DNA of 64,000 nucleotides from Apostichopus japonicus (GCF_037975245.1 NC_092568.1:26780501-26844500); one strand, 5' to 3'. Numbered from the stretch's first letter, positions 11,579-26,558 are shown. A program made the numbers and translations. Notes: generated by a model from the letters alone, not told the origin.

Positions 11579-14362
11579 TTATTTACACATTTGTCTCTTT
11601 TACGAGTGCATTGTGAAATCAGGCGACAGTACCTGTTTGTTTTTTTCAATATTAGGAATCATTAAACATTCACCAAATACATATATGCATAAAGCCTGCA
11701 TTGGAGAGAAAATGAAAAATGAAACGAGGCAGATAAATCACATGTTACTTGTACTTTCGTTCAAAACTTTTTGTCTCGATATATATAGTCATGTTAATAT
11801 CGTACAATGAGGATGAAAAAGTTCGATGAATTATCGATGGCATGGGCTTGATCTCACCTAATCAGTTAAGCTGATTAAGATATATTCCTTTTGTTGAACG
11901 AATATTTGCGAAGATTGCATCAGACCATACCAGAAGGTTTGTTAACTAAAAGAAGGAAATAAATGTCAAAGTACTGCCTCGGAGAAATGTTACTTTTAGC
12001 TGCATCTAACAAGAGCCACATAATGACTAAATTAAACTGCGGGAATATTAAATACTGCGCAATGTACTCTCAATCAATAACGAAAAAACCTTCTACCTTA
12101 GCCTGCCATTTATTATTGATATATTTTTGGGGTTTTCAAAGTGAAAAACAAACATGACAAAAGTACGATACAGCAATCTGATGCTGACATTTTGTCTGTA
12201 AGTCCGGATATGAATGTGAGCACAGTCATATCTCTTACATTGCGTAAAACTTACTTTAATGCTACTATGTTGCTAGTTTATATTGAACTAGGCTTAATGT
12301 CACGGTGGTAAAAGATGACTTCTAGACGCAGTTTGAGGGGTCGCTATTATATATTATGTAATGATAAAATAGATTAAATCAATGCATTTTATGACTCAAT
12401 ATGGAGTATGGTTTCATTGAGATATGCAACATGCAGTTCCTATCTGGAAAGATACATGACGTATACGTCGGAAATTATAATTACCTCTCTCCAGATCGTA
12501 TTGGTAATATTAATCCATTTTTTTATATATATTATAATCACTTTACCTACCAAAGAATGTTTTTTTTCCCTAATGAACTGATGCTTTGACTGGTAAACAG
12601 ACTAAAATTTAAACTCTGAATTGTATGAGACTGATGTTATGACTGTGACGGTGACTGGTCTCGTGACCGTAACTATGACCGACTAAATCCATGAATGTGT
12701 CTAAAACTCAATCTGCAAGTGTGACTGTAGCTGTCGCAGAAAATGTGTCTGTGACACTGAAACTCTGACCGTTTAGGACTATGGATGTGCCTAAGACTAA
12801 GTATGTAACTGCAGTTGTCATAGTAAACGTGTCTAAGACTGTGACAGTGGCTGCAGCCGTGTTTGAAACTGATTATTAAGAATTACAAGCTTTGAGGCCC
12901 GTCACTATATGCTGCAACTGGTTACATATTAATAAAGATAATTCAAGCGATGATCTGTACAAATTATATATGTTGTCAGATTCCACACACTGTGGTTCAG
13001 TGTGTTTTATCCTTATTATATCATCTGTTCGAATTATCATATTGTTTTAAATATTCAGCTCCATGTACTTAAAGTGTAACACCCCATTTATTTCCCCTTT
13101 AAGTATATATCTTTGCGTATTTCAAGTCAAATATTTCAATTCACATTAGCTGCACGTGTCAGTGGAAATGTTATGATAAAAACAGAAAATGTCAATTCGA
13201 TGCATCTCTTCTGAATAATTTATTTTCAAAACCCCCTTTTTTTAGGACAATCGTGTCTTTTCTTTGGGTCATGGTTAAAACAATTAAGATACTCATATAC
13301 ATTCTAAACACAGGCAGCTTCACATTGATTTACTTTATCACATGAAAATGCATCTCAGCCTGTCAAACTGATATCCGCAAGGTAAAATATGAGACTGCAG
13401 GGGAGAATAGAAAGCTCATGTATTCATTGTTTTAAGAAGACCAAATGAGATCTTTTAACGATTTGGCAGATAAAGTACCACCTCAAGGACCCCTAACCGA
13501 GTCACGAGGTACGAATTTAAATAACAAATGAGATCACATCCGTCGCTGACAACTAAATCATCCTCTCCTTATCGTTACAGGCATTTAAGATATTGAAGCA
13601 GTTCGAAAAATATGTCCTAGTTTCCGATCAATGCGTTAGCAATACACACAAGATATAGTATCATGCATGTTGAGTAATAGTATTTTATTTGACATCGTCC
13701 TCGGTGAGGTGTGAGGGCTGGGGTTTGGGGACTAACATGATCATAGATGGTCCCGCTTAAACTTTCATAACCGCACCATAATATACTACAGGAGGCACAA
13801 TTTAAAAAAAAAACAACAAAAACGGGACCCTGTGACTGTCTAATTGTACCAGTATCCCGACCCCGGGGATCTCGACACCGCAGCTTCCATCCTACCCATG
13901 CACGGAGTTCATAGTTTGTTAGAACATATTCTTTCATTAATTTGCATTTTCTGATCAAGGGAGATTCATATCATTTCGCAAAATCTTAGTGGAAACAACT
14001 CAGTAAAAAACGCTTTAAACGTCTTGCATTGTTACATGTGTTTGTTTATTCAATGATGTGAACTTATCTACAGAAGTAATGTACTGAACGATACGCATAA
14101 TCAACACAACTTATTACCTCTCAGAAACGTTTAAATGTAGCACATTTATTACAGCACAGAACAAGTAAAATGTTCATTTCGCATTCTTTGTATCTGTTTT
14201 GCTATCATGTTCTGTAATGATGTTTTTCACTACTTAAAGTTAGGAAAAACATACCTTCTGAATATTGAACAAGGAAAAAAATTACTTTCTACTATGGCGT
14301 AATGTTTTCTCTCGAAAGTGTTTAAAATAAGTACATTTAGGCAAAAAAATGCTGTAAGCATA
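11579..14362. other. Interior of the 197-bp inverted-repeat pair
   Basis: Contains the 90-bp-period tandem repeat (12640-12870) and a 113-codon minus frame (13617-13958) with no family resemblance. No transposase motifs seen. Confidence 0.5.
12640..12870. repeat. Diverged tandem repeat with 90-bp period (GTGACTGTGACTG-like)
   Basis: ATGAATGTGTCTAAAACT at 12691 and ATGGATGTGCCTAAGACT at 12781 start two aligned units 90 bp apart, with GACTGTGAC-type submotifs throughout and before them. Imperfect, so an older array. Confidence 0.6.
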
Positions 14363-14559
14363 ATTTTCACATGACTTGAGAAATTTCTAGACGTTACAAT
14401 TCACTAAAAGAATCAAATAAATTCCGAGTGCAAGCTGCAGGAAACCGAGTTGGGTGTTTCTTTATTTTTCCCTAAAGCAGAACACTCGATCAATCGAGCA
14501 CGTCAGGTGTGGATGAATTTTTAGTCCTCGTCTCAAGGAGGCTTGGATGAAGAAAGATT
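14363..14559 (-). repeat. Right member of a 197-bp inverted-repeat pair
   Basis: Reverse complement of the 11382-11578 repeat and of equal length. The pair encloses 2,784 bp. No transposase frame and no obvious flanking target duplication were found, so it may be either the ends of an internally decayed transposon or two copies of a dispersed repeat. Confidence 0.85.
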
Positions 14560-14936
14560 GACAAAAAGCTACAAGTGTTTGGTAAGCAACCTGGATTATA
14601 TTTACCGTATATCAGAATGTCCAACACTGATTGGCTCATTCGTCTACATTTTGTAGAGAAAGTTCAGTATAGAGATACTACAACGCTGTCTCACTAACAT
14701 GTGTTCTAAAAACAGGATAGGCCAGAAGTAGCAACAGAGCTAGATGTGAGCTAGTATTACAAGTCAGAAAAGCTTGATTTATCTGATGTTAAATTCATTA
14801 TAATGAAACAAAAATGGTCTCCAAAACAAAATTGAGACAAATTTGACCAAACGAGAGGTATATTGGATCGCTCAAATGTCATCATTAATTGTTCCCACAT
14901 GGTTTCAACAAACGTAAAAGTTTAACACCTACAAAA

Positions 14937-14938
<2 letters not shown>

Positions 14939-15011
<73 letters not shown>

Positions 15012-15073
15012 AACATATATATATATATATATATACAAACATATATATATATACAAACACATATATATATATA
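14939..15073. repeat. (AT)n microsatellite with ACAAAC interruptions
   Basis: 71 bp of pure AT, then AT blocks separated by ACAAAC. Confidence 0.95.
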
Positions 15074-18000
15074 AATCAGTTGAATAAAATAAATAAAAGA
15101 AAAAGAAAAAAGAAGTGTGGTACAAGGGAAATTTAATAAGCAGAGATTCCTATGATATTATTAATATTCACACATTGGCGACACCAAATTGGTAAAGGTG
15201 ATCATATGGGATTCATATCCAACACGATTTTCTCATGGAAGTAGATAAACCTTCCCAACATCAGCGCACAGCAATCTTATATTTTGTTCATACTCCAAGA
15301 TTGTTGATTGTGCTGTAATAAATTAAGTTATCTAATACCTACACTTTAAAAAAGTTCAGCTCACGGCCAAATATGGTTGTGAAAATAATATCTCTGATAT
15401 TGAAATAAATAATGGGCAGGGGTTATTGATCTTAGGGATTACCAGGGCTATTACCCGAGGAAGTTCATATAATTCATCTAATGATTTTTTTCCATAAAGT
15501 TTCGTATACGGAAGAAGTCATATTCCTTACGAGTAAAATGTCCGCTTGGCGAACGAATATTATATGCGTTTATATTCACAGCGATACAAAACGAGGGTCG
15601 CAAGCAGGAGAATATATGCATTTTGTGGTTTTATCATAATGATATTTCCGGTCATTATTTTAAAATGTCTGGCATTTTACAGAAGCTTTGTGTGAACTGA
15701 TGATGTTAAAGGTGCAACTGTAGTTTTTCTTGGAAAATGATTCGACAGTTCATATATGTACATATTGCATTCATTTTAAAATAAAATTCACCTTACGTTG
15801 ATTATGGCAATGATCTGTATCTTAAATTGGGATATAGTTCTGTATCATTCTGTAATATTTAGCTTATGTAATAATCATGTCATATTCATGTAACATTCAT
15901 ACATTATAGGGTTTCACTAATCTAACTAAGTGATGTGTGTGACTGTTCATAACTATTGTGAGATCAAGTATAAACAATTTCAGAAAATATGTCTCCAATA
16001 ACATAATTATATAGAATGCATATAGATTTCACGTTTTGCCCCAATTTCTTCGTTAGTGGTGTAAAGTAACATATTACATACTTTATCAGTTTCCTTTAAC
16101 TGTACTACAGATGAATTGAGTCACGTCATTGCAGCGAATTCAGTTTTAAATATTCAAACGACGAGTAAAATCGGATAAACTCGTATCAACTTGAAATGAA
16201 CATTTTTGATGTGACTCAATAACACAAGATATGTCCATACATCTCATTATATGCTACTTATTGGACCAAACAGATTAAGATTGCTAACATTATGTAAGAA
16301 TCAACTGCATTATTGAAAATAATGGATATCAGTTTTATGACGGATTATCAGTTTTGATGACAAGTATAAACTCACTGAAAATTACTTTTGTATTTGATCA
16401 GCTTTTCTGTTTACCACAAACAATACCAACATTTCATTTAAAGACTTAGAAAATGTGTGAGTTTGATTTGTCAATTTCGTAAAGAAACTGCATATCTACA
16501 CAATACTAAGCTTGTATATGTAATTGTGTATTATTTCAGAGGGCCTTACGTCAAGTATACTGCAGAATACTCAGTTCTATAATGCCGTATTGTCCCCCTT
16601 GGAAAACTTTAATTAAGTCGTACTTGGAGACAGAAAGGTGAGACAATATTCAGAATTATTCTAAGCGTATACCTCAGTGAAAACAAAAATCAATTGAGAT
16701 CCACGAATATTCACTCCAGTCAAACCAGTCAAAGATTAAAACAAAACAAAGGAAAAAAGAGCAACGTCATTGGACGCGGAAAGGGCCAATACGTCATACG
16801 GAACAGCATTGCTGCAAAACCAAAGCTAACCAACGGTTTCAGTGAATCGATTTAGTATGAACTAACAGTGTGGCCATTTCCCCCCAATGACAAAGAATGC
16901 GAGCGACAGTTTTTTACAAACCTTTGGTATAATCAAACGAAGGAAGGCCATGTTCGGGTATATAGGCCTACTTACAGCATAAAACGACTAGATACGACTT
17001 CATTTTAGAATCGCGTACTAATGAACTCACACTAAATGGTTGGTACAGCAACTACTTATCATGTACCACAACCGTGCATCAGTAACTACTACTTTTTGTT
17101 CGTAACACGGTAACATGTGTTATAGGACATGAACAGTAGTTACTGTACCATATATGAGTATCGGGTGTCAAAGATAAACCTTTTTGCATCATTGACACCA
17201 ATGACATGGTAATGGGTGGGATGTCAAAGGTTACCTTCGTATGACAACGCCCTCTATTTTATCTATCATACGATGCATTTCACTGTGTGGACAGCTATAG
17301 TTGATATGTGTCTTAAAGCAACTGTGTTACCTTTCAGTGGTTTCAGAACTTCTCCTAGTCCCACGAATATCTCCACGCAAGTTGATAAGCATAATTCAAC
17401 AAGCGAAATATTTCTAATCGTCTCAAATGTTACAATAGGTTGGTTAATAATATAGGCCGAATTACTGTATGGAGCATAACAAATACCGCCATGGACTTCA
17501 TGTTAGGATGTATCTCCTATATGGATGTATTGTTGGCCTTGTTGATATTTGCTTCGGAATTTACATGGCATATTATGGTGTCAAACACCAGTACCGATGC
17601 TGTAATGCAAAACACTGACGCTCAATGAAGTATTTGGCTTGTGGGATTAGATACCTTTCAAAAGGCACAACACACGCTCAAACACATACACTAATAAATA
17701 CATTACGCCCCATAGTGGCTGAAGACATTCATGACGTAATAAGTGACATTAATAAGACATCAGACATGAAATATTTTCTATAGAAATCTTCACTTCGTCT
17801 GCGAACTCACGAACTAAGATCGGTTCAAATCTACGGTAGTATGCCCCTAAAGTACTTACGCTTAGCCTAGCCACCCAATGCGCTTAACCGACATGTTTCT
17901 TGTATTCATGCACAAATATATCTCAGCTGAGCTGATAGACATACATTGCCTATGTAATATTATATAGAGCGAGAGACGTCACTTGGAAACTGCATCAATT

Positions 18001-21000
18001 CTAGAGTCAGTTGACATTCTTAGTAAATATGTGTGCATTACAAAGAGCGTTGTGTCACAACGCATAAAGCATATAACAGCCATGATAGGTTAATCAAGCT
18101 ATGTTAAATGTTTATACGTCTTGCAGATAATCATATATTAAGGCACTGTTTGTAGCGTTTGCACTGACCTCTTATCCTTTCCTGTCTACGTATTTATTCA
18201 GTTCCTACTAAAATTGAGCTTGATTTGTGGGAAATCACGGAGATGAAAAAACAAGGTATAGTTTAATTCCTCTCGCTAGTCGTCCGCTTCATTTGTTTTT
18301 TAATTAATTAACTTGAGGAATGGGAGTGATTACTGAAGCAACCGTTTGCTTTGCATCACAATAATTGTTTTCATTTACATAAGTTTGGGATTCAGCTGAG
18401 GAAGGAAAAACTAAACCAAAATTTATTACTTCTGAGTCGCTGGCTGAATCTTCAGTCATCTTGATTCATCTACGTAATCAAATAGTTTGAAGTTTTCTGA
18501 TGAATATTTAAAGGGGATTGGCTGATTTGGTTTTCTCCTCTGGCATTCACGCTTATACAGAAGACATGAAGGATTTGGCGGGATAATCACGAATAGGGGA
18601 AGTATGGTTTCAAAATTATGTCATCATTGATAAAATACATCATTATTTATTCACGTTGAAAAGTGTCTAAAGAATTCTCAATAGTCATTTGAATATTGTC
18701 GCAAAAAAAAACAACAGAAATAAATAAAGAAGAACAACATTTTGTCCAAGAATCAGCCATGGCAAATTGTATTCCCGACCATATCATTGTCCTGATGGGG
18801 TGTGAATTGAAAATGAGCTTTAACGCAGATGTTACAATATGAAGGATTATAAGTTATCGATAGACCACGTGATTATCTATATCTTATTCTGCTAAGATTT
18901 ATGTAAGGCATAATTTCAGACGATACTGTGCTTGATGAACATTGAGTTATATGCCATAGGTATGACGAATCTGACACAGAATATTATTTTTTTCTTATTA
19001 ACAACAACGAAGATAGAAGAAGGCAGAAAAACGATGCAATAATGGATATAAATAATTACAACTTACAAAAACAGAAACAGAAGAAGAGAAAAGAAAAACT
19101 CAAGTCTATTTTTACAGTCAACTATTATTGCCTGTACCAATAGGATAGATCAATGATGTCCGATTTGCGCAAATATAAACTGGTCACCTTCGACCAAAAT
19201 TTCATTATTGCCACGCTGTTTTGAAAAATAAAGTAAAATATAACAGGGGCACTGAGTATAGAAAAAATAAAAAAAATAACAATACACCCAAAATCATCAA
19301 TTTATTTTATAGGTTTTCTTTTATTTTCCGAAAGATGGAATCACTTGACACCGATAGTTTTAATGAAATTTCGTTTTTTCCCGTTACAATGTGAAAAATT
19401 ATTCATTTTTTTCTCCATATCTCATTCCATATTTATATCCTACCACAGCACTGAAATCAAATAAAATATCCCTCCAGGTGTATATGACAAGCGATGAAAT
19501 GTGACAGTTAGCTGGATTGTTAAATTATCCCTTAAATCTCACAGCCACCTTAAAATGACTAGATACATAAAAAAGTACAGCTGAGGATGCGAACAAAAAT
19601 TAGGTTTTAAAAGTACGCGAAGACCTTTACCTTGATAATGAACCTAACGGCGTTCCATACGAACTGATCTATTAATAACCTGGATGTAAATGGCAACAGT
19701 TGAAAAGAGAGACCTATCGTACTATTCCACTGTAACATTGAATTTACTTGTTTTGATTTATTATTCATTTTACCATCTTCATCTTTTTTAATTAGGTCAA
19801 GATTAATTTGAATATTTTGAAATAAGCTTCCCGTATAACCGTAATCCTTTCTGTATCCTGATCTCTATGGTTTGGCTCTCTATAAATGTCATTGATTGAT
19901 TGATAGCCATGCGATCAACAACAACAATCAAATAACAACAACACAGTAGCAGCAACACAGATTCTTGAGTTTAATAACCATCTTCTCACTATATATACCA
20001 AGTCCTCGCAGTTGTTATACTCTCATCTAATGGAACCATTTATTGCTCAATATAATACGTTTTAAAATTCCTCACAATTTGTTTCTGCCTTACTTCGGTC
20101 GTCTGTGAATTTCCCTTGAGAATAGCAACCCCACCTGTAACTATTGACAGGCACATCTATAGGCTATTTTGATAACATCCTGTCATACTATTTCAGACAA
20201 CAAGAAGTGCTAAAGTCGCCGCGTGCACGGAAGATGTACTTGAGTTGCATTTGAGATATTCAGATATATAGAGGCCTTCTGACCTGCTGATGCACAATCT
20301 ATACACGTACAGCTACACTTAAGAACATCTTTAACATAATTAATCCATACCGTGCATTCATATGAAATATAGACAAATAAAGGGAAAAAGTAAACATGTC
20401 GATTTGGCTTAATTGGATATATTAAAGGCAATCAGTCGGCAGACATTGTAACCGTATCTTAAAGAGGAACAATATTGCAGAAAATTAGTTGATAGCTCTA
20501 CGCAATATTTTCTCTCTTATACTCGACCTATAGTTGATTGAATGTAACCTACTTTGACTGGCTAAACTCTTCCTTCGCCAGGTTTTGAATCACTGTAAGA
20601 GGTTATATGTAATACTATCGTGGAAAAATATTCTTCAAAATCTTTACGTTCCTTTTTGTAAACTTCTTCTTCATTTTTATCCTTGAAATGTGATTCATAT
20701 TTGTTGAGCTGTTAATTTTCCCTGTATTTAGAATATCACCAAAATGCAACTTCTTTTTAGAAATAGTTTTTATCCGTCTGTGATCAATTTGTTTTAAATA
20801 TTATAAATGGAAAAAATAAATAAATCAGATCAATGGCCATGACAGCAACATGTACTCTGCACATGCCAGGTGCATAAACAAGAATATCTTAAAAATTGTT
20901 TTACAAAAATTCACATCAGTCTCCGCCATTCAAATGTGATACTGTTCTATGAGATGCTAACAATTTCCAGTATATTATTTTGAGTCGCATCTTAATGTAG

Positions 21001-24000
21001 CCAGTGGAATATCACTTGAAACATTTCTCTGTTGAATCGAAATCCTGCAGTTTTGATGAGTTATACGACCAATTAAAAATTGAAATTGAAAAAAATAAAT
21101 TAAAGTCAACCTATTTCTGAAGTAGAACTTTACAAGTAATAAAAAATTCACATGCTTTTGTACATCCATTTAAATAATCCATTTAAAACTACAGCTGAGA
21201 TAATCTTATATAATATATGTTTGCTGATTTGGTTGCTTTTATTCATAAACCCCCGAGAGGCAAGTAATTCGCAGTGTCTCATTTAATTATGAGACATAAG
21301 AACGCTTGAGAAACAAGAACGCTTGTTTATCGATCTATTTAGATAATCTCAATCATGTTAATATAATTTTATACGTACGTTTGTCCCAATAAATGGATCG
21401 GTTTTACAACCTTCCTTCATTTCCGAAGAGAATAAGTATAACCGCTATAAAAATCGAACCCGAACTTGTTTTAAACATGACAGTTCTTGTAAAAATCTAC
21501 GAAACAGTAGGTATATTAACGATTCTGCGATTCTTTGGTTTGAAACAATTAAATATTTATGAAAGTTTCTGAAAGACTTTGCTGTTTTTTGTTTCTGTTA
21601 TCATTAATGCATTTATCTTAACACGGCGAGAAAGGGAAGATTTCTTTCCAAAACGAGGAGCAACTTTTAAGGGAAAAATCAAAAGTTTCAACATTTTTTT
21701 AGCTTAGTTTAATTATTTAGAATAATACATGGCTTCTCCAAGTTTAGTAAAGAACTGATCTTTTATTATGAAATATCTACCAAATTAAACGCAAGCACAA
21801 TTTTTTGTAATTTTTATAAAAAATGCCTAAAAGTTGTGTATTTTGAAGGAATAATAACGTCACCCATCCTATATCCATAGTATCTTTCAAGAAGCTGTTA
21901 GATGTCATGTTCTACAAGGACAAGATGTGTCGACCTGTCAAGGAAGTGTGATTTGTAACGATTCAAAGTCGATATTCAATACCATTTACAATATCTTTGA
22001 CTTTTAAATATGCACTTAAAAATTCTCAGAAGTGCCATACTTTGGGATTTGAATGATGCCAAAAACAATTGAAAATTCTTAACATCCAAAGTAGAATATT
22101 CAAGGATTTGACAAAAAAATATGAACAAGTATACAATCTAGTACGAGGCTATAGTACAGGAAGGCGTTCAATTGTATACTTGTAGTTTGTAAGTATACAC
22201 AAATCAATTACACAACGTAGGCCATATGCTAGCTAGACTGATGCAACGGATATTTCGAGGGGGGGGGGGGTGGGGACAGGGATACATACATAATATAACA
22301 ACAGGAAATAATGACGTTCCTTTCCTCTCATGATTAAGCACATGCATATACATGCATGATGGGAGACATTCTACACTGTTATGCGAAAATCACTGACGTG
22401 CTGAACAAATTCGATACATTCCACCTAAACGAATCTGTTTTTAAATTCCGCTTCACGAAGGATTATAGAACGTAGGAGTTATTTTGGAATTATACCTTGT
22501 TTGCCTTCTGAGGCTTGTATGCCATAAAAATAGCTCCACGACAATATACAACATTAGAGACTACCTCGACAGGAATTTAAACCAATTGTGATTTTTTATT
22601 TCAAGTTTTGCACCTGTTCCATTTCTGTATTCCTTCAGACCAATCGTTTATCACACTAGAAGCAGTTTAAGACACCGCCAGTATTGCCAACATAGGGTTA
22701 ATATTACAATTAATTTTTCCACTCCTCCCCCCCCCACCCTCGTCATATACACCCCACCCCCATGCCACCTCTGACCAATCTGGAAGCACGGAATTTGTAA
22801 GCACCTTCATATATACGTCCCTGTTTTCCGAGATTGACGTCATGAAATCCTTGGGAACATCTGCGTTAGAATAACATATAGAGTACATTCATGGTTTGGA
22901 TGTCTAACAATATGAAACTAGTATAGGCTATAGATTCCTTGATCTCCAATAATACAAAAGATAATGTCTGTCGATATCGCAAGCTCGGCTTATTAAAGAT
23001 GCATGTTTTGAGCAAGTCTATTAACACAACACTAAATCAATAAAGATTCCAAAAAAAAAATTAAATAAATAAAGAATTGCCTTTCATGTTTATTAAAAAT
23101 ATTTGCATGCATGTAAAATACAAAAGCCAAGAAATGTTGATTTCTTCTCCAATTGTGTATCTTTCAAGTGGATATACTCAACGAGTATTTGACAAAAATA
23201 TAGCCAAAGAAGACAAAAAGAGAGAATAACTTGATCGGTTTCTTAGACTAACCGATCTTCTCGACAATAGCAACATCATGTCATTTCCACAAAGACACTT
23301 TTTTTTCCTCGGGGAATTTTCTGCCATCTTCCAAAAGCGATAATATATAACAAACTAAAAAATATTTTAAAAAAAAAGGGGCGAGAAAACGACCGAAATT
23401 TCTCTTAGTACTTCATATTGAGAGGCCTCCCTTCGTCTTATGATTTATACTGTATACATTATTTGAGAAACCGTTAAGGATATTTTTACCTCTGGGATGA
23501 AAAACTTTCATCAAACCTCTAAGGATAAAGAAAAACACACAAAATGGATCAAAATTGGTTTCCTCGGGGAATCTTCTCTCTTGACTGTGACATTGAGTTT
23601 TTCACGTATGTTCAAAATATTTCTTCTAAATGGTAATTGTCAAATTGAAAGAAAACTCAATTTTCACATCTTTAAAATTGATTGAATTGAAGATGATGGA
23701 AAGTTAATATTTTCAACAACAAAAAAGCAGAAAAGAAAATAGCAAGTTGTCAAATTTGTCAAAAAATTCAATTCGATTTGCCTCGGAGGGCTTCCCCAAG
23801 AAGTTAAAAAAATGATCAGCTATTAATATTAGTTTTTGAGTTGGTGACCGTCAAGGACACATACCAGGGAGACCTTCACCGAATGACGTGTGACGTCTCT
23901 AATCACTATTCATGTATGCTTGATCAAGTATACAACTCACAACTGACGTAGATTTCGAACATAATAACCCACGGGCAAGCATGCATGACGCTTGTCTTGA

Positions 24001-24638
24001 AGAGAAATCCTTTAGTGATTCGTGTTTTGTATCCTTCATTGCGTTTTCTGCAACCGTCCAAGCCCGATTTTCGATAGAAATTTCACAAAATGAATACTAC
24101 AGCATTCAAGCTTAGGATACTATCTTAACATAGGAATGTTTTCCCCGTGTATATTTAAATTAAAATATGAATTAATTTTTATTATCTTGCTTTTGTGCCG
24201 ATTGATATTTCTTTTCGTGTCGTTTATAAAAAAAAGAAGAAGCTGATTATCAATGTAAGAGCTTTCAGCGACATGGGTACGTCAGTTAGGTATTCCTTCT
24301 GATTGGGCAGTTTACCAATTAGGGGACAACAATAGTCTTTGTTTTAAGCGATTTATAGTGAAATGTTTGCGATATTCTCACTTGGTATATTTCAACATTA
24401 AACAGTAAAAAGTGTGTCTTTTTCAGTTGCTATCTAAATACTGCAGTGTTTCTCTTGAAAACGGAGAAAAAGGGAAACCCTCAATGAAAAGTTGATAGAC
24501 TAATTTAAAAACTCCAAAACGTTTTCAAAACTACCGTGTGAAGGTTGTGCTTCTTCAAACTATTCTCATAGATATGATGGAGAGTATTAAATGTTAATTC
24601 ATTGAGTGTTCCAATGGTGTATGTATGTATGTATATGT
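15074..24638. other. Intron interval with one MITE derivative and little else
   Basis: Apart from the element at 17041-17168 and a G-run at 22259-22270 I see no supported feature. 23310-23800 repeats short CCTCGGGGAAT-like words, too weak to call. Confidence 0.5.
17041..17168. mobile_element. Deleted derivative of the 52.6-kb foldback element
   Basis: TGGTACAGCAACTAC, ACAACCGTGCATCAGTAACT and TTCGTAACACGGTAACATGT follow the left arm of the 52.6-kb element. They join directly to the right terminus GAACAGTAGTTACTGTACCA ... ATGAGTATCGGGTG. The AT-rich centre and inner arm of one side are gone. Confidence 0.75.
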
Positions 24639-24844
24639 GATCTTCCCGCAAGCAGGAACTCGCGAAAGAAGCCATGGAGGCTTATAGACTCGCAAGCTGA
24701 CCGAAGCCAATCTCTCGGCACACATCCATTTAACGTCCATGTCGGGAAGTTGTTATTGAACAACACCCTTGCCAGACGACACACATTGCTGTCGGCGGGG
24801 AATCGAACCGAGACGCCGGCGTTAACCACTAGGCTATACACTCC
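24639..24844 (-). mobile_element. tRNA-derived SINE, family A variant (divergent)
   Basis: Same layout as the other family A copies but more diverged: the head has GGAGTGTATAGCCTAGTGG and a B box GGTTCGATTCC, and the central part differs. The hairpins persist with wobble pairs: TTGGC-TTCG-GTCAG, and TCCTG-CTTG-CGGGA before the terminal GATC. A (TATG)n tail (24619-24635) lies at the 3' end of the element. Likely an older subfamily. Confidence 0.8.
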
Positions 24845-26365
24845 GCCTCCGTGTACGCAACATTATATAGGAGGTATCCATACTTGTTGGACTCTAAACA
24901 CGTGATTGGCTATTATTAGAATTTCTAGCACACTCAGGAACCCATGAACTTTAAAAGTTCACATCAGACATTGCCTTCTAGCAAGTAACAATCTGAAATT
25001 CAAATTTCAGTATCCATAATTCATTTCGTGTTTCCGGCAACTGGAAACCGCAGTGTGTTTGCAACAAGTGGGGTGACTATGGCCTGTTACGTCACAGTAG
25101 TGTGACTCATCAGACATCCATTCTATACATCTGTCATTCCTATTCGCAGACCCATTAACGTGTGCATAATGATGTTAGTAGGCCTATAGCCTACACAAAG
25201 ATTTCGCGAACATTTGGTCATTGTGATATAAGACTTTATTCCGCATATGATATACTGTTATACAGTAATATGCAACACATGTCTCATTGTATTGTAAATA
25301 TGATTCAGCTTGAGGTGGGCATGAACTGTGAGTTTAAATTGTCTAATATGGGAAGTTGAAAATATGCAATATATACTGTAAATAAACCAATAATATACAG
25401 TTTGTGCACAAACTTGTAAAGTATGCCTGCAATGAGACTATAAACTATACCTTTAAGCCCGTATCGCACTGAAAGATCTCTTATCCTCATAGCTGTACAA
25501 CCTGTATTTTTAAACTTGTATATGAAACACTATAAGCACGAGAGTGTTTATCTACCAATAAACAGCCCCGTGCTTATCAACAAGGATTGTTTGAAAACTT
25601 TGCTTTCGAGAAAAATCACGATTGTCAGAAGGTTTAGAGAGGAAACTAGTCTTGACATCTGTCGTGCATGGATATCATGATGATGAACCGCGAGGGAGCT
25701 TGAGTACCCAATAGCAACGCAATCAAATTAAAGCTAATATGATTCAATGAATAGGTTGCACTTAGTAAGGAGAAAGATGAGTAGCAGAGAGAGAGAGAGG
25801 TGGAGGCCCGTGTAAGTATTTGATGAAGAATGGGGGATTAACAACTGAACTATAACTTGTAAAGAAAATAAACTGACAAGATATATAACTGAGGTTATAA
25901 CTGTCTCTCCGGGTTTCACAACGTATCATCCCTGAAGCTGTTAAAATACATGGAGAAGTATAGGAGGTGGAGTGAAACGGTTTGGTCATCTTGTTCAGCT
26001 AGCATGGATTGCCGGAAGGTACTGCAAGTGTAAATTACATGTGTATTGAGTATTGCAGTAACTCGTCCAAATTCCTGGTTCACAGCTCCTGTAGAGTTTT
26101 TAGCTTATGGATCAATGCTGTTTGTTGTTCGATATTATAAGCGCTTTATACTCTTTATCTAGGTATTTTGTATTGTAACAGTGATTTCGCAATTGGCTTT
26201 AGTCCTATGGCTTTATAAGAATATAATGCACCGTGTAAAACTTAATCAGTTAATGACTTTGGACATTAGTTGGTCATTTGTATTCGGCTTTTTACAGATG
26301 GGCACTTCCAAATCTCCAAAGATTACTTCACACTTCACGTGTTACTTTTATACTACATATTGTTG

Positions 26366-26420
26366 TTGTGACCAAGAATCGAACTTCGCTTATTACGGCC
26401 ACATCGTAATGTTCTGACCC
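26366..26420 (-). pseudogene. Decayed tRNA-His copy lacking its 5' part
   Basis: The minus strand keeps the anticodon arm (stem TTACG/CGTAA, loop now ATGTGGC with GTG intact) and a T arm with one mismatch (CGAAG against CTTGG). The acceptor 3' strand has changed (TCACAACA), and the D arm and 5' acceptor strand are missing. No T-run follows. Next to it, TACCACATGGATG resembles the flank of copy 2 (TGCCACATGGAAG), so it belongs to the same duplicated family. Confidence 0.7.
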
Positions 26421-26546
26421 CATTCATACCACATGGATGGGTCTATTACATACGCGCATTGTTGAAATACATTGAATGGTAGCAGTGGTATAAAATACTA
26501 CAAAACACACTTTACACTTTGATGTTTCAAACGTCTCCCTGACAAG

Positions 26547-26555
26547 AAAAAAAAA
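26547..26555 (-). terminator. Pol III T-run terminator of tRNA-His copy 1
   Basis: Nine consecutive T on the minus strand, three bases after the mature 3' end (CATCA then T-run): a standard pol III terminator. Confidence 0.85.
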
Positions 26556-26558
26556 TGA

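Noticed and set aside
13617-13958. 113-codon minus-strand frame
   Set aside because: No family resemblance, no convincing splice context and mixed composition. It is compatible with chance.
23310-23800. Repeated words like CCTCGGGGAAT
   Set aside because: Only three short, imperfect occurrences with no alignable unit.
24606-24905. 99-codon frame, and similar frames at 26631, 27503 and 52299
   Set aside because: They are translations of SINE copies.
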